The translations under genes and the position numbers were made by a program. Shown here in pieces: positions 8,277 to 16,174 of a stretch of DNA of 64,000 nt (the stretch's first letter is position 1; each line of letters opens with the position of its first letter). The stretch covers positions 186,001-250,000 of the forward strand of contig NZ_JBICTU010000007.1 in assembly GCF_043197795.1 (NCBI RefSeq). The letters run 5' to 3'. The notes under the pieces are model-generated. The model did not search any database. It saw only the letters and a program-made list of their open reading frames with translations, and was not told the origin of the DNA. This DNA is from Sphaerisporangium sp040649355. Lineage in GTDB: Bacteria; Actinomycetota; Actinomycetes; Streptosporangiales; Streptosporangiaceae.

Positions 8277-9176
8277 TCAGACGATGGGAGGGCGGCCGAG
8301 GCGGAGCATGCGCCAGGCGGTGCGCCAGGCCATGGGGCGGCGTTCGCCCGCCGGTTCGCGGAGGCCTTCCTTGAAGCCCTGGAACCACGACTTGATCGCC
8401 AGCGAGGAGCGCTCGCGCACCAGCGTCAGCACGACCCAGTCGAGCAGGTACAGGGCCGCCAGCGGCCAGGGCAGGTTGCGGCGGGCCAGCCACACCCGGT
8501 TGCGCGCGTTCAGCCGGTAGAAGTCGGCGTGGCGCGTGGGCGGCACCTGCGGGTGGTACATGACGGCGTCCGCGTCGTACTCGATGCGGTAGCCCTCACC
8601 CAGGAGGCGCCAGGCCAGGTCCGTCTCCTCGTGGGCATAGAAGAAGCGGCCCGGAAGGCCGCCGACCTGCAGGTAGGCCGAGCGTCTGATCGCGCAGGCA
8701 CCGCCCAGGAAGGTGGTCACCGGCGAGGAGCGCTGCGGGTCGCCGGCCCGCAGGCGGGGCACGTGACGACGCTGGCCCACGCCGCCGTCGGGGTCCATGA
8801 CGCGGAAGGAGATCACCGCGAGATCGGGCTCGGCGGCGAACCGCTCGCGGACGTGCGCCGCGAGCTTGTCGTCGGCGTACCAGCCGTCGTCGTCGAGGAA
8901 CAGCACCACGTCGCCCGTACACTCGCGGACGCCGTGGTTGCGGCCCTCGGGGATGCCGACGTTGTGCGGGACGCGCACGGTGCGCACGGAGGCGGAACCG
9001 GGCGTCGGAACGTCGGCGAGCTTGGGCACATCGGCACCGTTGCCGACGACCACGACCTCGACGTCTCCGTCGGTCTGGTTCAGCGCGGATTCGACGGCCC
9101 TGTCGAGCTCGGAGATCCGGTTACCCATAGTGAGGATGACACACGAGATCTTCAACGCGTCATCGCCTCGACGCAT
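8277..9176 (-). CDS. Family 2 glycosyltransferase
   Basis: The 299-residue protein is a GT-A fold glycosyltransferase. Near its N-terminus lies Ile-Ser-Cys-Val-Ile-Leu-Thr-Met-Gly-Asn-Arg, and near residue 90 the metal-binding run Val-Leu-Phe-Leu-Asp-Asp-Asp. A Glu-Thr-Asp-Leu-Ala-Trp-Arg-Leu motif near 200 matches rhamnosyl- and galactofuranosyl-transferase-like enzymes. It has no clear membrane segment and should act at the inner face of the membrane. It is the last gene of a minus-strand group with the CDP-alcohol phosphotransferase, polyol-phosphate dehydrogenase and nucleotidyltransferase, although a 190-base gap upstream allows its own promoter. Confidence 0.85.
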   Translation of the reverse strand: MRRGDDALKISCVILTMGNRISELDRAVESALNQTDGDVEVVVVGNGADVPKLADVPTPGSASVRTVRVPHNVGIPEGRNHGVRECTGDVVLFLDDDGWYADDKLAAHVRERFAAEPDLAVISFRVMDPDGGVGQRRHVPRLRAGDPQRSSPVTTFLGGACAIRRSAYLQVGGLPGRFFYAHEETDLAWRLLGEGYRIEYDADAVMYHPQVPPTRHADFYRLNARNRVWLARRNLPWPLAALYLLDWVVLTLVRERSSLAIKSWFQGFKEGLREPAGERRPMAWRTAWRMLRLGRPPIV

Positions 9177-9365
9177 GGAGAACGCATGGAGTCATGATCA
9201 CCGAGTCTGCTTGAGCGGGCAATCCAGCTTGTGTCTGCATACTGCGAAATAAGGGTATCGGAACTGCCAGCAAACCCCCGCCAAACAGTAACTGTTGGCT
9301 TGGCGACGGCTCTTGACAGAGATACGACGCCGGAGAAGCGCTGCCGGTTCCGATGCTTTCTCATG

Positions 9366-10133
9366 TCACCCGAGCCGCTTCGACGCCAGGATGCTCACAA
9401 GGTGCAGAACCGCCTGAAGCCCCGCGAATACGACACACGCGACGGTCAGCACCTGGGTCGCCACCAGGCTCCCCGCCACCGCGTCCCAGACGGCCGCGAT
9501 CACGGCGATGATCGACAGCTCCACCGCCTGGATCACCCGGTGGAAGCGCAGCGCCGCGGCGATCTTCCGGGCCGCGCCGAGCCGCCGCGACTGGAACTGC
9601 TCGGCCGCCGCCTCCGTGGTCGCCGCCAGCCCCGAACGGGCACGGGCGACGTCCACCAGGTCGGTCTCCGACTTGATCAGGATGGCCCCGAGCGCGGCGG
9701 CGACGCCGAGCACGGTGTACCAGTCGGGCAGCGTGACCGAGGCCCGGAACCCGAGCCCGATCAGCAGCGCGGCCTCGCAGAAGTAGTGGCCGACCCGGTC
9801 GAGGTAGACGCCGGTGATCGAGGTGCGGTGGGTCCACCTCGCCAGCTCGCCGTCTGAGCAGTCGAGCAACAGGTAGACCTGGATCAGGACCGCGGCGGCG
9901 ACGGCCGCCCACAGCCCCGGCAGGGCCAGCACCACGCCGGCGAGCAACCCGGCGAGGATCATCAGGCCGGTGACCTGGTTGGGGGTGATCGGCGTGCGGG
10001 CCAGCGCCCACGTCACGTAGATCGAGAGCTTGCGCATGTAGAGCGCTCCGGCCCAGTGCTCACCGGAGTTGCGCTCCATCGTCGTGTGCGGCTGAGCGAC
10101 CGCGCGCAGCTCAATGACCGAGGGCCCGGACAT
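9366..10133 (-). CDS. CDP-alcohol phosphotransferase with a variant active-site motif
   Basis: The protein has about five membrane helices and a CDP-alcohol phosphatidyltransferase motif near residues 95-118: Asp-x-x-Asp-Gly-x-x-Ala-Arg, then Gly-x-x-x-Asp. The last aspartate of the usual motif is replaced: the run reads Leu-Asp-Arg-Val-Gly-His. Family members transfer a phospho-alcohol from a CDP-activated donor to a lipid or polyol. I chose the ATG at 10133 because GGTGGAGG lies just upstream; a GTG at 10151 in frame is possible. Its start lies inside the end of the upstream dehydrogenase gene (23-bp overlap), so the two are translationally coupled and probably share a pathway: the dehydrogenase makes the polyol phosphate, the nucleotidyltransferase activates it, and this enzyme transfers it. 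Confidence 0.8.
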   Translation of the reverse strand: MSGPSVIELRAVAQPHTTMERNSGEHWAGALYMRKLSIYVTWALARTPITPNQVTGLMILAGLLAGVVLALPGLWAAVAAAVLIQVYLLLDCSDGELARWTHRTSITGVYLDRVGHYFCEAALLIGLGFRASVTLPDWYTVLGVAAALGAILIKSETDLVDVARARSGLAATTEAAAEQFQSRRLGAARKIAAALRFHRVIQAVELSIIAVIAAVWDAVAGSLVATQVLTVACVVFAGLQAVLHLVSILASKRLG

Positions 10134-11169
10134 ATTCCTCCACCCGGTCACGCACTTCGGCCTCGGAGAGGCGCAGGTGCTCCAGAATCGTGTATCGCCC
10201 GGGACGGGTCGACGGCGCCAGCATCACCGCGGCGGTGAACTGCTCGGCCGTCAGCCCGACGTCGCCGGGGGTGACCGGCAGGTCATGCCCGCGCAGGCAG
10301 TCGGCGACCAGCGACAGCCGGCGCTCGTCCTCACGCAGGAAGAAGCAGAAGGCGGCCCCGATGCCGGCGAGCTCGCCGTGGTTCGAGGTGCCTGGGAATA
10401 GCTGGTCCACGGCATGCAGGATCTCATGATCCCCACCACTGCTGGGACGCGACGAACCCGCGATGACCATCGACATGCCCGACAGCACCAGGGATTCGGC
10501 GAGGACCGTGAGGAAGGCGTCGGACTCGACCGAGTCGCTCCTGCCGAGCACGGCCTCGGCGCTGGTGCGCGCCATGGCGACCGCGAGGCCGTCGATGGGC
10601 TCGCCGCGCTCGACGTTGCCGAGCTGCCAGTCTTCGATGGCCGACAGGTTGCTGATCACATCGCCCACGCCGGCCCGTACGAGTGAGGGGGGCGCGCCGT
10701 GGACGAAGTCGAGGTCGACCAGGATCGCCAGGGGCATCGGGACGCCGAACGAGCCCTTGCCCCCCTCGTGCTCCAGCGAGGAGACCGGCGAGCAGATGCC
10801 GTCGTGGGACAGGTTGGTGGCCACGGCGACCATGGGGATGCCGGTCAGCGACGCGGCGTACTTGGTCACGTCGATGGTCTTGCCGCCGCCGATGCCGACC
10901 ACGGCCTCGTACGCGCCCTTGCGCAGGTCGGCGCCGAGCGAGACGGCGGAGTCCACCGAGCCGTCGGGGACCCGGAACACCTCCGCCTCGCCCAGCGTGG
11001 GCGCGATCATGCTGGAGATGTGGTCGCCCTGCCCGGCGCCCACCGCGACCGCGACCCGGCCGGAGGTGGCCACCCGGCTGTCGGCGAGCAGCGCGCCAAG
11101 CTGGGCCACCGCGCCCCGGCGGACCTCGACGGTCAGCGGGGCCATGAGCATTCGCGCTAGAAGCGGCAT
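10111..11169 (-). CDS. Glycerol-1-phosphate dehydrogenase-type (AraM-like) enzyme
   Basis: The 352-residue protein belongs to the iron-containing/dehydroquinate-synthase-like dehydrogenases and most resembles NAD(P)-dependent glycerol-1-phosphate dehydrogenases. It has a Gly-Gly-Gly-Lys-Thr-Ile-Asp-Val nucleotide-binding turn near residue 93. The metal ligands appear as Ser-His-Asp-Gly-Ile (Asp), Gly-Gly-Asp-His-Glu-Ile (His) and Ser-Asn-His-Gly-Glu (His). Such enzymes reduce dihydroxyacetone phosphate to sn-glycerol 1-phosphate, or a related keto-sugar phosphate to a polyol phosphate. In bacteria they are best known from AraM and are uncommon. It lies between a nucleotidyltransferase and a CDP-alcohol phosphotransferase, suggesting it supplies the polyol phosphate they activate and transfer. 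The start may be the ATG at 11169 or one of two ATGs at 11151 and 11145. Confidence 0.8.
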   Translation of the reverse strand: MPLLARMLMAPLTVEVRRGAVAQLGALLADSRVATSGRVAVAVGAGQGDHISSMIAPTLGEAEVFRVPDGSVDSAVSLGADLRKGAYEAVVGIGGGKTIDVTKYAASLTGIPMVAVATNLSHDGICSPVSSLEHEGGKGSFGVPMPLAILVDLDFVHGAPPSLVRAGVGDVISNLSAIEDWQLGNVERGEPIDGLAVAMARTSAEAVLGRSDSVESDAFLTVLAESLVLSGMSMVIAGSSRPSSGGDHEILHAVDQLFPGTSNHGELAGIGAAFCFFLREDERRLSLVADCLRGHDLPVTPGDVGLTAEQFTAAVMLAPSTRPGRYTILEHLRLSEAEVRDRVEEYVRALGH

Positions 11170-11233
11170 GCGTTCTCACAGACTGTCGAGGGACACGGCA
11201 CACCGGCTGCCCACGGGCCCGCGGGCGGCTCGG

Positions 11234-11968
11234 CTAGTAGGTGCACGCGATCTCCCGGGCCTTGGCGAGGTCGTCGTGGTTGTCCACTTCCACCCAGTCG
11301 ACCTTGCCGATGGGGGCGACGGCGATCTTCTCGCCGCGGGCCACCATCTCGCCGTACCCGTCCTCGTAGTAGAGCTGGGGGTCGCGCTCGAAGGTGGCCT
11401 TCAGGGCGTCGGCGAGCCGCGCGGCGGCTCCCGGGCGGATCAGGGTGGCGCCGATGTACTCGCCGAAGGCGTCGGCCGGGTCCATCAGCTTGGTGATGCG
11501 CCGAAGGTGGCCCGCCTCGTCGAGTGTGACCTTCATCTCCTCGTCGGCGAGCGACTTCACGTCGTCGACCGCGAGGAGGATGTCGCTGGTCACGGGCGCG
11601 TCGAGCAGCGTGCGCTCGACCGAGACCGGGTGGACGGTGTCGCCGTTGACCAGCAGAGCGCCCTCGGAGAAGTGGTCGCGCGCGCACCACAGGGAGTACG
11701 CGTTGTTCCACTCCTCCGCCTTGTCGTTGTGCACGAGGGTGAGCTTCACGCCGTGCCGCCGTTCGAGCTCGGCCTTGCGGTCGTGCACCGCCTGCGCCGC
11801 GTAGCCGATGATGACCACGACATCCCGCAGATCGACCGCGGCGAGGTTCCGCAGGGCGATGTCCAGGATCGTGGTCTCCCCGTCGACCGGCACGAGCGCC
11901 TTGGGCAGCGTGTCGGTGTACGGCCGCAGGCGTCGTCCGGCCCCGGCGGCCAGCACCATTCCCAGCAA
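11234..11968 (-). CDS. Sugar/polyol-phosphate nucleotidyltransferase
   Basis: The N-terminus holds the nucleotidyltransferase signature Gly-Met-Val-Leu-Ala-Ala-Gly-x-Gly-x-Arg-Leu followed by Pro-Lys-Ala-Leu-Val-Pro-Val. Near residue 100 is Leu-Val-Asn-Gly-Asp-Thr-Val, the metal-binding aspartate region. At about 244 residues it is short, like CTP-using enzymes of phosphocholine or polyol-phosphate activation rather than glucose-1-phosphate enzymes with extra domains. I place the start at a TTG (11968), because GAGGAG sits six bases upstream (11980-11975); the ATG three codons later is the alternative. It opens the minus-strand group that continues with the polyol-phosphate dehydrogenase. Its likely product is a CDP-activated polyol for the CDP-alcohol phosphotransferases. 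Confidence 0.8.
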   Translation of the reverse strand: MLGMVLAAGAGRRLRPYTDTLPKALVPVDGETTILDIALRNLAAVDLRDVVVIIGYAAQAVHDRKAELERRHGVKLTLVHNDKAEEWNNAYSLWCARDHFSEGALLVNGDTVHPVSVERTLLDAPVTSDILLAVDDVKSLADEEMKVTLDEAGHLRRITKLMDPADAFGEYIGATLIRPGAAARLADALKATFERDPQLYYEDGYGEMVARGEKIAVAPIGKVDWVEVDNHDDLAKAREIACTY

Positions 11969-12097
11969 CGTGCACTCCTCAATAAAGCCAGAATCTGTAG
12001 GCCAAAGGTTAGTTGCCTGCAGGTGGTGATCGTGTAATCCCGGGTTCACCTATTCCATAACAAGACCAAACAGTGGCAATGACCGCCGTGAAGCGCG

Positions 12098-12727
12098 TCA
12101 GTCGTGCCCGCCGAGGTCGGCCGCCTCGACGCCGGATCTGGGCGCGACCAGCCAGCAGGTGACGCTCTCCCAGCAGAACAGCGCCGCGAGATACAGCGCG
12201 GCCAGCGCGAACACGGGTGTGACGATCTCCAGCAGGGCACCCATGGCGATCAGCAGCATCCTCCCCTCCCACCCGAGCCCGGCGGAGGCGAGCCAGGCGG
12301 GCGGATAGACCCGCTGGCGGCAGCGGTAGACGACGTCGTAGTGGTGGAAGAGCATCGCGCCGAGAAGGGTGAACAAAAGGACCTTGGGCACATCCCACGC
12401 GAAGCCGACGCAGGCGATGAAGCCGTACTCGGTGAGCCGGAGGATGGGCGGCACCAGCCAGTCGAGCCGCCCGTCGTGGGCGTGGGAGCTGCCGGGGCCC
12501 GCGAGCAGCAGCGCCACGGCCGGGGCGAAGACGGACGGCCCGTCGGCGCCGGCGACGCCGAGGAACAGCATCACCCCCGTGACGAACGCCCCGGCGATCG
12601 CGGGCGGCAGCGGCGGAAGCTGGCCCGCGACCAGCAGGCCCATGCCGCGCGCCAGCACCCCGTCGTCGCGGTAGGTCACCACGGAGCTGCGCGGCACCGG
12701 TGCCATGTGAACCCTGGTCATGCTCAT
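12098..12727 (-). CDS. DUF5941-like integral membrane protein
   Basis: The 209-residue protein has about five hydrophobic helices and a charged motif, His-His-Tyr-Asp-Val-Val-Tyr-Arg, between them near residue 130. It resembles the domain annotated DUF5941 in actinobacteria, which often forms one polypeptide with a CDP-alcohol phosphotransferase. Here the ATG overlaps the stop of the phosphotransferase gene (ATGA at 12727-12724), so the two domains are separate but coupled. Its activity is unknown. The tight coupling suggests a membrane partner of the phosphotransferase. Confidence 0.7.
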   Translation of the reverse strand: MSMTRVHMAPVPRSSVVTYRDDGVLARGMGLLVAGQLPPLPPAIAGAFVTGVMLFLGVAGADGPSVFAPAVALLLAGPGSSHAHDGRLDWLVPPILRLTEYGFIACVGFAWDVPKVLLFTLLGAMLFHHYDVVYRCRQRVYPPAWLASAGLGWEGRMLLIAMGALLEIVTPVFALAALYLAALFCWESVTCWLVAPRSGVEAADLGGHD

Positions 12728-14439
12728 AGAGACCTCGCGATCCGGCCGGTCAGCGTGTAGAGCGCCGCGAGCCCACCCCAGGCCAGCAGCGCGACGAAGG
12801 TCACCCGCGCGTTGAAGATCGCGGCGGTCAGCGCGATCAGCACCATGCGCTCGCCGATGGGCAGTACGACGATCTTCTTCAGCCAGCGGGACGCGGTGTT
12901 CCTGTCGAGGCGGGCCGAGAGCCGCGCGACCGAGCCGTCACCGCGCCTTCGTCCCGGCGCCACGACCACGCCGGGCGTCCCGGCCCCACCGGGCTTCCCA
13001 GGCCCGCCGGGTGTCCCGGCCCCACCGGGCTTCCCAGGCCCGCCGGACGTCCCGGGCCCGCCGGAGGAGTCGCGCCTGAGCGCGACCGGCAGCCCCAGCG
13101 AGCCGCCGTGCTCGGGACGCTCCCAGACCTGGCCGGCGCCGGCCGCGTCCGCCCGCGCCCCGGCGTACGAGAAGTCGATCATGTGGCGGATCGCCTGGAC
13201 CAGCATGGCCGCTACCGCCAGGGCCCAGATGCCGCCCGGGCCCGTGGGCCCGAGCTCGACGCCACCGGCGTATCCAACGGCGAGCCCGACATAGACGACA
13301 TACTCCTTCACGCGGTCGAACGTGGCGTCAAGCCAGGCCCCGAGGGGCGAGAACATACGGGTGTACCGGGCGAGCTGCCCGTCGACGCAGTCGAGGACGA
13401 ACGACAGGAAGAGCAGCGCGGCGCCCGCGACCTGCGCGCGGCGCTCCCCCGCAGAGAAGGCGACCGCAGCGAGGCCCGCGAGGCCGACCGAGAGCCCGGT
13501 GACGGCGTTCGGAGTGAGCCCCAGCCTGGCGGCCAGCCGCACCACGTGCCCCGACCACGAGCTCACGAAGTAGGTCGCGACGAAGCCGTCGTCGGACTTG
13601 ACCGCGGCCTCCAGCCGGGCGCGGCCCTCGTCGACCTCGCCAAGCCTGGCGATGGCGGCGTCGGCGCCGGGCTGGCCCGTGACCCTGTCGCAGTGCAGCC
13701 GCCCGAGGGGCGCCGCCCGTACGGGCACTCCCACGCGCACCAGGCCCGCCAGCAGCAGGTCGGCCACCTCGGTCTCCTCTGCGCCGCCGAGCCGTTGGTC
13801 CTGGGCCAGACTGGCGAGCTCCTCGGCGACGTCGGCGAGGCTCACCAGATCGGCCTCGCCCACGTGCAGGACGCCTCTGAAGCCGCCGTTGGCGCCGCTC
13901 ACGGTGTGGAAGGAGTTTCCCGCGGCGACCACCCGGCCCCGCTCGGCGCGGACCGGAGGAAGCCGGTCGTGCTCTGGGGAGACCAGCGCGCCGGTGCCAC
14001 GCGCGGGGTCGGCCAGGAGCAGGGCGAGCGCGTCGGTGTGAGCCACCAGGTCGCCGGGGAGCACGGCTAAGGGGCCTGAGACGGCTCGGGCGACCTCGGC
14101 CACCGCGCGCAGGTCGCCGGTGAGCCCGGCGCTCCGCGTGACGTCAGGCTCGACCAGAGGCCCGGCCGGCGGCTCGGTCACCGGCCCGGCCGGCGGCTCG
14201 GTCACCGGCTCCACCGCGGGGCCCGCGACGAGCACGGCCGGACGGGCGGGGAGCGCGGGCAGGTCGGTGGCGCGGGTCACGACGTGCACCCGGGGGACAT
14301 GGAGTGACGCGAGCTGCCGGGCGAGCCGGTCGGCCAGGGTGCCCTCGGGGCACGCCAGGCCGGTCGCCGGGGTGGTGGCGAGCAGCACCGCGGCGGCCGC
14401 CGGCGGCTTGGCGTCCGACAGGGCGCCTGAATGCTCCAC
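12724..14439 (-). CDS. CDP-alcohol phosphotransferase with N-terminal nucleotidyltransferase-like domain
   Basis: Residues about 1-230 resemble a degenerate nucleotidyltransferase fold: an early Ala-Val-Leu-Leu-Ala strand and a Leu-Ala-Val-Leu-Pro-Gly-Asp-Leu-Val segment, but no intact glycine-rich Gly-x-Gly-Thr-Arg loop. From about 270 on is a complete CDP-alcohol phosphotransferase domain, with Asp-Cys-Val-Asp-Gly-Gln-Leu-Ala-Arg and Gly-Ala-Trp-Leu-Asp-Ala-Thr-Phe-Asp. The plan resembles the two-domain enzymes that make di-inositol-phosphate, in which the N-terminal part activates and the C-terminal part transfers. A Gly-Pro-rich collagen-like insert (about residues 460-490) interrupts the membrane part. 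The start is uncertain; I use the GTG at 14439, because similarity begins shortly after it and no strong ribosome site is visible. It ends in an ATGA overlap with the DUF5941-like gene. Confidence 0.75.
   Translation of the reverse strand: MEHSGALSDAKPPAAAAVLLATTPATGLACPEGTLADRLARQLASLHVPRVHVVTRATDLPALPARPAVLVAGPAVEPVTEPPAGPVTEPPAGPLVEPDVTRSAGLTGDLRAVAEVARAVSGPLAVLPGDLVAHTDALALLLADPARGTGALVSPEHDRLPPVRAERGRVVAAGNSFHTVSGANGGFRGVLHVGEADLVSLADVAEELASLAQDQRLGGAEETEVADLLLAGLVRVGVPVRAAPLGRLHCDRVTGQPGADAAIARLGEVDEGRARLEAAVKSDDGFVATYFVSSWSGHVVRLAARLGLTPNAVTGLSVGLAGLAAVAFSAGERRAQVAGAALLFLSFVLDCVDGQLARYTRMFSPLGAWLDATFDRVKEYVVYVGLAVGYAGGVELGPTGPGGIWALAVAAMLVQAIRHMIDFSYAGARADAAGAGQVWERPEHGGSLGLPVALRRDSSGGPGTSGGPGKPGGAGTPGGPGKPGGAGTPGVVVAPGRRRGDGSVARLSARLDRNTASRWLKKIVVLPIGERMVLIALTAAIFNARVTFVALLAWGGLAALYTLTGRIARSL
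12971..13060. repeat. 36-bp tandem repeat encoding a collagen-like insert
   Basis: Two almost identical 36-bp units (12971-13006 and 13007-13042) and a half unit (13043-13060) lie in frame inside the CDP-alcohol phosphotransferase gene. On the minus strand they encode Gly-Gly-Pro-Gly-Lys-Pro and Gly-Gly-Ala-Gly-Thr-Pro repeats. Unit number probably varies between strains without breaking the frame, since 36 is a multiple of three. Confidence 0.8.
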
Positions 14440-14679
14440 AGTGCCGTGAGGCTTTCGGGGAGGCCTCACAGGGGGCGGGTACGCGGAGTCGGGCAACCGG
14501 GGGTCTCCTTCCGCGGCCGGGGATCGTCCACCCCGCAAAGTAACCGAGCGGTCACGCGCCTCGCAATCCCATCGGCGCGTCACGCGGCGCGCCGCTGCGT
14601 TATAAGGGGACGTGAGCGCTGCCTCCGGGTAGTGATCAGTAGGGTCAGCCATTACCGAGTCGCTTAAGGAAGTCCTATT

Positions 14680-16092
14680 TTGGCCACACAGGAACCACGC
14701 CTGCGGACCGTCGGAGTGGTCCTCGCCGGCGGAATCGGGCAACGCGTCGGGCTCAACACCCCGAAGCAGCTCCTCAAGATCGCTGGGCGCACGATCATCG
14801 AACACACCCTCGCGGTCTTCAACGACGCTCCCGAGATCGACGAGATCGTCGTGCTCATGGCCCCCGGCTTCACGGCCGATGTCGAGCAGTTGATCAAGCG
14901 GGGCGGCTTCCACAAGGTGAGCAAGGTCGTCGAGGGAGGCGCGAGCCGCACCGAGTCGACCTGGCGGGCCCTGCAGGCGCTCGGCCCCGGCGAGTGCGAC
15001 GTGCTCCTGCACGACGCCGTGCGCCCCCTGGTGGAGCCGCGCATCATCACCGAGTGCGTAGAGGCCCTCAAGGTGTATTCGGCGGTCGACGTGGCGATCC
15101 CGTCCTCCGACACGGTCGTGGTGGCCGCGCCGGGCCCCCGGGGCGAGATCATCCGCGACATCCCCGACCGCTCGCGGCTGCGGCGCGGCCAGACCCCGCA
15201 GTGCTTCCGCCTGTCGGTGATCCGCGAGGCGTACGAGCGCGCCTTCGCGGACCCGGACTTCGACAGGCGGCCCGCCACCGACGACTGCGGCGTGGTGCTG
15301 CGTTACCTCCCGGACGTCCCCATCTACATCGTGCCGGGTAGCGAGCACAACATGAAGGTCACCCATCCCGTCGACGTCTACATCGCCGACAAGCTCTTCC
15401 AGCTCGCCTCGAACACCGCCCCCGTGCCCGCGAGCCCGGAGGCCTACCGGCGGGCGCTCGCGGGCAGGACCGTGGTCGTGTTCGGCGGCAGCTACGGCAT
15501 CGGCGCCGACGTCGTGGACCTCGCCGGCGAGTACGGCGCCAACGTGTACTCCTTCTCGCGGTCCCAGAACGGCGTGCGCGTGGAGGACGCCGTCGCGGTG
15601 GCCGATGCCCTCGACCAGGCGGCCAAGGAGAGCGGCCGGGTCGACTACGTGGTCAACACCGCCGGGGTGCTCCACATGGGCAAGCTCGGAGAGGCGGACG
15701 ACCTCACCGTGCAGGAGACCGTCGGCGTCAACTACCTCGGCCCGGTCAACATCGCCAGGGCGGCGATCCGCCACCTCCGCGAGACCCACGGTCACCTGCT
15801 GCTCTACACCTCCTCGTCCTACACCAGGGGCCGCGCGGACTACAGCCTCTACTCCTCCACCAAGGCGGCCGTGGTGAACCTCACCCAGGCGCTGGCCGAC
15901 GAGTGGGCCGAGTACGGGGTCCGCGTCAACTGCGTCAACCCCGAGCGCACCGGCACGCCCATGCGGCACCGCGCCTTCGGCGACGAGCCGCCCGCGACGT
16001 TGCTGTCGCCCCGCGCGGTGGCCCAGACCTCCATAGACCTGCTCATCTCCAACCTCACCGGCCAGGTGATCGACGTACGCCGCATCCCCTGA
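14680..16092 (+). CDS. Bifunctional cytidylyltransferase/short-chain reductase (CDP-ribitol synthase-like)
   Basis: Residues 1-235 are an IspD/TarI-type cytidylyltransferase: Gly-Val-Val-Leu-Ala-Gly-Gly-x-Gly-x-Arg, then Pro-Lys-Gln-Leu-Leu, a central Ser-Arg-Thr-Glu-Ser-Thr and Arg-Gly-Gln-Thr-Pro-Gln. Residues about 260-470 are a short-chain dehydrogenase with Gly-Gly-Ser-Tyr-Gly-Ile-Gly for NAD(P) binding, and Tyr-Ser-Leu-Tyr-Ser-Ser-Thr-Lys including the catalytic Tyr and Lys. This pairing is known from Haemophilus Bcs1/Acs1, which reduce ribulose 5-phosphate and make CDP-ribitol for capsule. By analogy this enzyme makes a CDP-polyol for a teichoic-acid-like polymer. The start is a TTG at 14680 preceded by AAGGAAG. 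It is divergent from the minus-strand phosphotransferase group, with a 240-bp shared control region. Confidence 0.85.
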   Translation: MATQEPRLRTVGVVLAGGIGQRVGLNTPKQLLKIAGRTIIEHTLAVFNDAPEIDEIVVLMAPGFTADVEQLIKRGGFHKVSKVVEGGASRTESTWRALQALGPGECDVLLHDAVRPLVEPRIITECVEALKVYSAVDVAIPSSDTVVVAAPGPRGEIIRDIPDRSRLRRGQTPQCFRLSVIREAYERAFADPDFDRRPATDDCGVVLRYLPDVPIYIVPGSEHNMKVTHPVDVYIADKLFQLASNTAPVPASPEAYRRALAGRTVVVFGGSYGIGADVVDLAGEYGANVYSFSRSQNGVRVEDAVAVADALDQAAKESGRVDYVVNTAGVLHMGKLGEADDLTVQETVGVNYLGPVNIARAAIRHLRETHGHLLLYTSSSYTRGRADYSLYSSTKAAVVNLTQALADEWAEYGVRVNCVNPERTGTPMRHRAFGDEPPATLLSPRAVAQTSIDLLISNLTGQVIDVRRIP

Positions 16093-16174
16093 CATAAGCC
16101 ACCCTGCGGTAAGCCCCGGCCGGTGAGTGGGTACAAGGTCGTCAACGCGCGGGGACACGACCGGGGGGCCGTCG

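Noticed and set aside
9281..9298. CCAAACAGTAACTGTTGG palindrome as a terminator for the phosphotransferase gene
   Set aside because: A one-base centre cannot form a stable loop and no T-tract follows; at most an operator, with no supporting context.
12971..13060. Tandem repeats considered as a CRISPR array
   Set aside because: Units are contiguous without spacers and encode an in-frame Gly-Pro-rich segment.
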